7,670 nucleotides of DNA from Holophagae bacterium (GTDB lineage Bacteria; Acidobacteriota; Thermoanaerobaculia; Thermoanaerobaculales; Sulfomarinibacteraceae), in contig DAOWGJ010000414.1 of NCBI GenBank assembly GCA_030637505.1, positions 1 through 7,670 of the forward strand, given 5' to 3'. The first letter of the stretch is position 1. Each line of letters opens with the position of its first letter. The notes beneath the pieces are model-generated. The model was not told the origin of the DNA and searched no databases. It saw nothing but the letters and a program-made list of their open reading frames with translations. Position numbers and translations under genes: made by a program. Shown here one piece after another: positions 6,557 to 7,670 of the stretch.

Positions 6557-7045
6557 ATGGACGAGCTCCTCAGCCAAGCTGAATTGTTCCAGGGCCTGAC
6601 AGAGGAAGAGGTTCAGCTGTTCGAAGCGATTGCGAAACCTAAGAGTCTTCGCCCGGGCGAGTACCTTTTTCTCCTCGGCGACACCGCCGACCGCCTGTAC
6701 CTGGTCACCAAGGGAAAGGTGGATCTGTGCTTGCCGATTTCCCTAGGTGGTGTGATGAAGGACGTCCAGGTCGAGTCCATCGGTCCGGGCAAGGCAATGG
6801 GGTGGTCCGCCGTGGTGAGGCCCTTCAGATTTACGTTGTCGGCACGCGCGGCCGAGGCGACCGAGCTTGTCGCTTTTACGCGCCGCGATCTCCTCGAAAC
6901 CCTTGACGAAAACCCACGCATCGGATTGAACATATTTACCTGGATCTCGGAGACTGTCGGTGTTCGCCTTCTCAAGATGCAGGCTCTCTGGGCACGAGAG
7001 CTCCAACGAAGGCTGACGGCCGAGGCAGCGTCTCGTGCGGGTTAA
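6557..7045 (+). CDS. Stand-alone cyclic-nucleotide-binding-fold (CNB/Crp-like) protein without HTH
   Basis: A 162-aa cytoplasmic protein made almost wholly of a CNB beta-roll: LFQGLTEEEVQLFEAIAK (10-27), LRPGEYLFLLGDTADRLYLVTKGKV (31-55) and RDLLETLDENPRIGLNI (110-126) match the Crp/Fnr sensory domain. After the long C-terminal helix (about 130-155) it stops; there is no DNA-binding domain, so it is not a Crp-type transcription factor. The phosphate-binding cassette is atypical: the usual G-E-L/I is replaced by MGWSA (81-85), though SARA (95-98) keeps an Arg near the usual place. cAMP or cGMP binding is therefore doubtful. AAGGAGGT at 6543-6550, 6 nt before ATG6557, fixes the start; the in-frame TTG6551 is rejected. 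It sits 36 bp after the small membrane protein and overlaps the cytochrome gene by 11 bp, suggesting a role tied to that complex. Confidence 0.88.
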   Translation: MDELLSQAELFQGLTEEEVQLFEAIAKPKSLRPGEYLFLLGDTADRLYLVTKGKVDLCLPISLGGVMKDVQVESIGPGKAMGWSAVVRPFRFTLSARAAEATELVAFTRRDLLETLDENPRIGLNIFTWISETVGVRLLKMQALWARELQRRLTAEAASRAG

Positions 7046-7598
7046 CCGAGAGAACGGGGACTTGGTCACCGGTAACACGCTCAGTCCAAGGGTTCTACTG
7101 TTTGCTGTCGCCATGGTGGTGGCTATTGCGGTCGCTGGTTTTGCGGGAACACGGATTCTGTCGTTTTTTAACCCGGACGTCAAACAACCAATTCAATTCA
7201 ATCATATGCTGCACGTCGAAGAGGTGGGCCTCGAGTGCACGGATTGTCACCAATACGTGACCACAGAGGAGTTTGCAGGCCGGCCGTCGTTGGAAACCTG
7301 TTCTGGATGCCACGAGGATCCGCTGACTGAAAGTACCGAAGAGGCTCTGCTCGTCAAGTACATACAGGACGCTGAGGAAATTCCGTGGAGGAGGCTCTAC
7401 CGTGTGCCTGCCCATGTCTATTACTCCCATCAGCGGCATGTGACCGTCGCCGGGCTGGAGTGCAACCGATGCCACGGAGAGATTGGTTTGACCTCGGAGC
7501 CACCGCGCAAACCACTCAAAAAACTGACAATGGGCTTCTGCTTGGACTGTCACGAGACGCAAGGAGCCTCGACCGACTGCAACGCGTGCCACCGATGA
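7035..7598 (+). CDS. Membrane-anchored pentahaem c-type cytochrome (cytochrome c3/c7-like; ActA/QrcA-like subunit)
   Basis: A 187-aa electron-transfer protein with an N-terminal TM anchor (about 19-38) and five CXXCH haem sites: CTDCH (68-72), CSGCH (89-93), CNRCH (143-147), CLDCH (169-173) and CNACH (182-186). Further His residues (57, 60, 127, 132, 135) could be distal ligands for bis-His haems. Sequence stretches such as FNHMLHVEEVGLECTDCH and IPWRRLYRVPAHVYYSH look like the multihaem subunits of alternative complex III (ActA, five haems) and Qrc (QrcA, six haems). No lipobox is seen, so it is probably an uncleaved anchor with the haems outside the cytoplasmic membrane. GTG7035 is chosen because GAGG lies 9 nt upstream and it gives an 11-bp overlap with the CNB gene; TTG7062 is the main alternative and would keep the anchor. 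A Tat-signal gene follows after 28 bp, as expected for an oxidoreductase subunit. Confidence 0.92.
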   Translation: MRVNRENGDLVTGNTLSPRVLLFAVAMVVAIAVAGFAGTRILSFFNPDVKQPIQFNHMLHVEEVGLECTDCHQYVTTEEFAGRPSLETCSGCHEDPLTESTEEALLVKYIQDAEEIPWRRLYRVPAHVYYSHQRHVTVAGLECNRCHGEIGLTSEPPRKPLKKLTMGFCLDCHETQGASTDCNACHR

Positions 7599-7626
7599 CA
7601 GCGATCAAAGCAAAGGGGAGAACCTC

Positions 7627-7670
7627 ATGAGGATGACCCGAAGACGATTTGGCAGCCTCGCCGGCTTAAC
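7627..7670 (+). CDS. Start of a Tat-exported protein, probably a molybdopterin/Fe-S oxidoreductase subunit (3' partial)
   Basis: Only 14 whole codons are visible: MRMTRRRFGSLAGL. The T-R-R-R-F-G core followed by a small/hydrophobic start fits a twin-arginine signal. GGGGAG at 7615-7620 is 6 nt before ATG7627 and supports the start; ATG7633 in the same frame is less well placed. Coming straight after a pentahaem cytochrome, the expected product is the ActB/QrcB-like molybdopterin-family or Fe-S subunit. This identity is from context only; the visible residues show just the export signal. Confidence 0.7.
   Translation, partial: MRMTRRRFGSLAGL

Noticed and set aside
1..7670. CRISPR arrays, tRNA/rRNA genes, insertion sequences
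   Set aside because: No regularly spaced repeats, cloverleaf-like segments, transposase motifs or terminal repeats were seen.

Overview
This is a GC-rich bacterial window, almost entirely coding on the + strand, with good Shine-Dalgarno sites at several genes. The c-type cytochromes, an NtrC-type regulator with a sigma-54 promoter and a Tat-type leader point to a diderm bacterium with anaerobic or flexible respiration. Acidobacteriota, Desulfobacterota or Myxococcota would fit, but the sequence alone does not decide the lineage.

Layout. (1) 1-2252: the end of a sugar ABC transporter operon, with a ribose/galactose-type periplasmic binding protein (5' end outside the window) overlapping a double-domain RbsA/MglA-type ATPase. 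No permease follows it. (2) 2253-2502: a 250-bp gap holding an inverted repeat and a possible 37-codon leader ORF that overlaps the next gene. (3) 2503-5795: a two-component pair joined by an ATGA overlap. The membrane histidine kinase has two CXXCH haem-attachment motifs in its extracytoplasmic sensor and a Cys-rich PAS domain. Its partner is a full-length NtrC-type sigma-54 activator (receiver, AAA+ with GAFTGA, Fis HTH). (4) 5796-6181: a regulatory gap with two near-identical 17-bp dyads, 32 bp centre to centre, the first overlapping the regulator's stop codon. About 300 bp downstream lies a consensus -24/-12 promoter. (5) 6182-7670: the operon served by that promoter. It encodes a 112-aa single-TM protein of unknown function, a stand-alone cyclic-nucleotide-binding-fold protein, a membrane-anchored pentahaem cytochrome c, and the first codons of a Tat-signal protein, presumably a molybdopterin/Fe-S subunit of an alternative complex III/Qrc-type quinone oxidoreductase.

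How it fits together. The most economical reading is one redox circuit. A dihaem periplasmic sensor kinase passes phosphate to the NtrC-type regulator. The regulator binds the paired dyads and activates sigma-54 RNA polymerase at the promoter near 6101, which turns on a cytochrome-containing electron-transfer complex. The motifs, dyads, promoter and gene order are seen directly; the regulatory wiring and the identity of the complex are inferred. The ABC transporter appears to be an unrelated neighbour.
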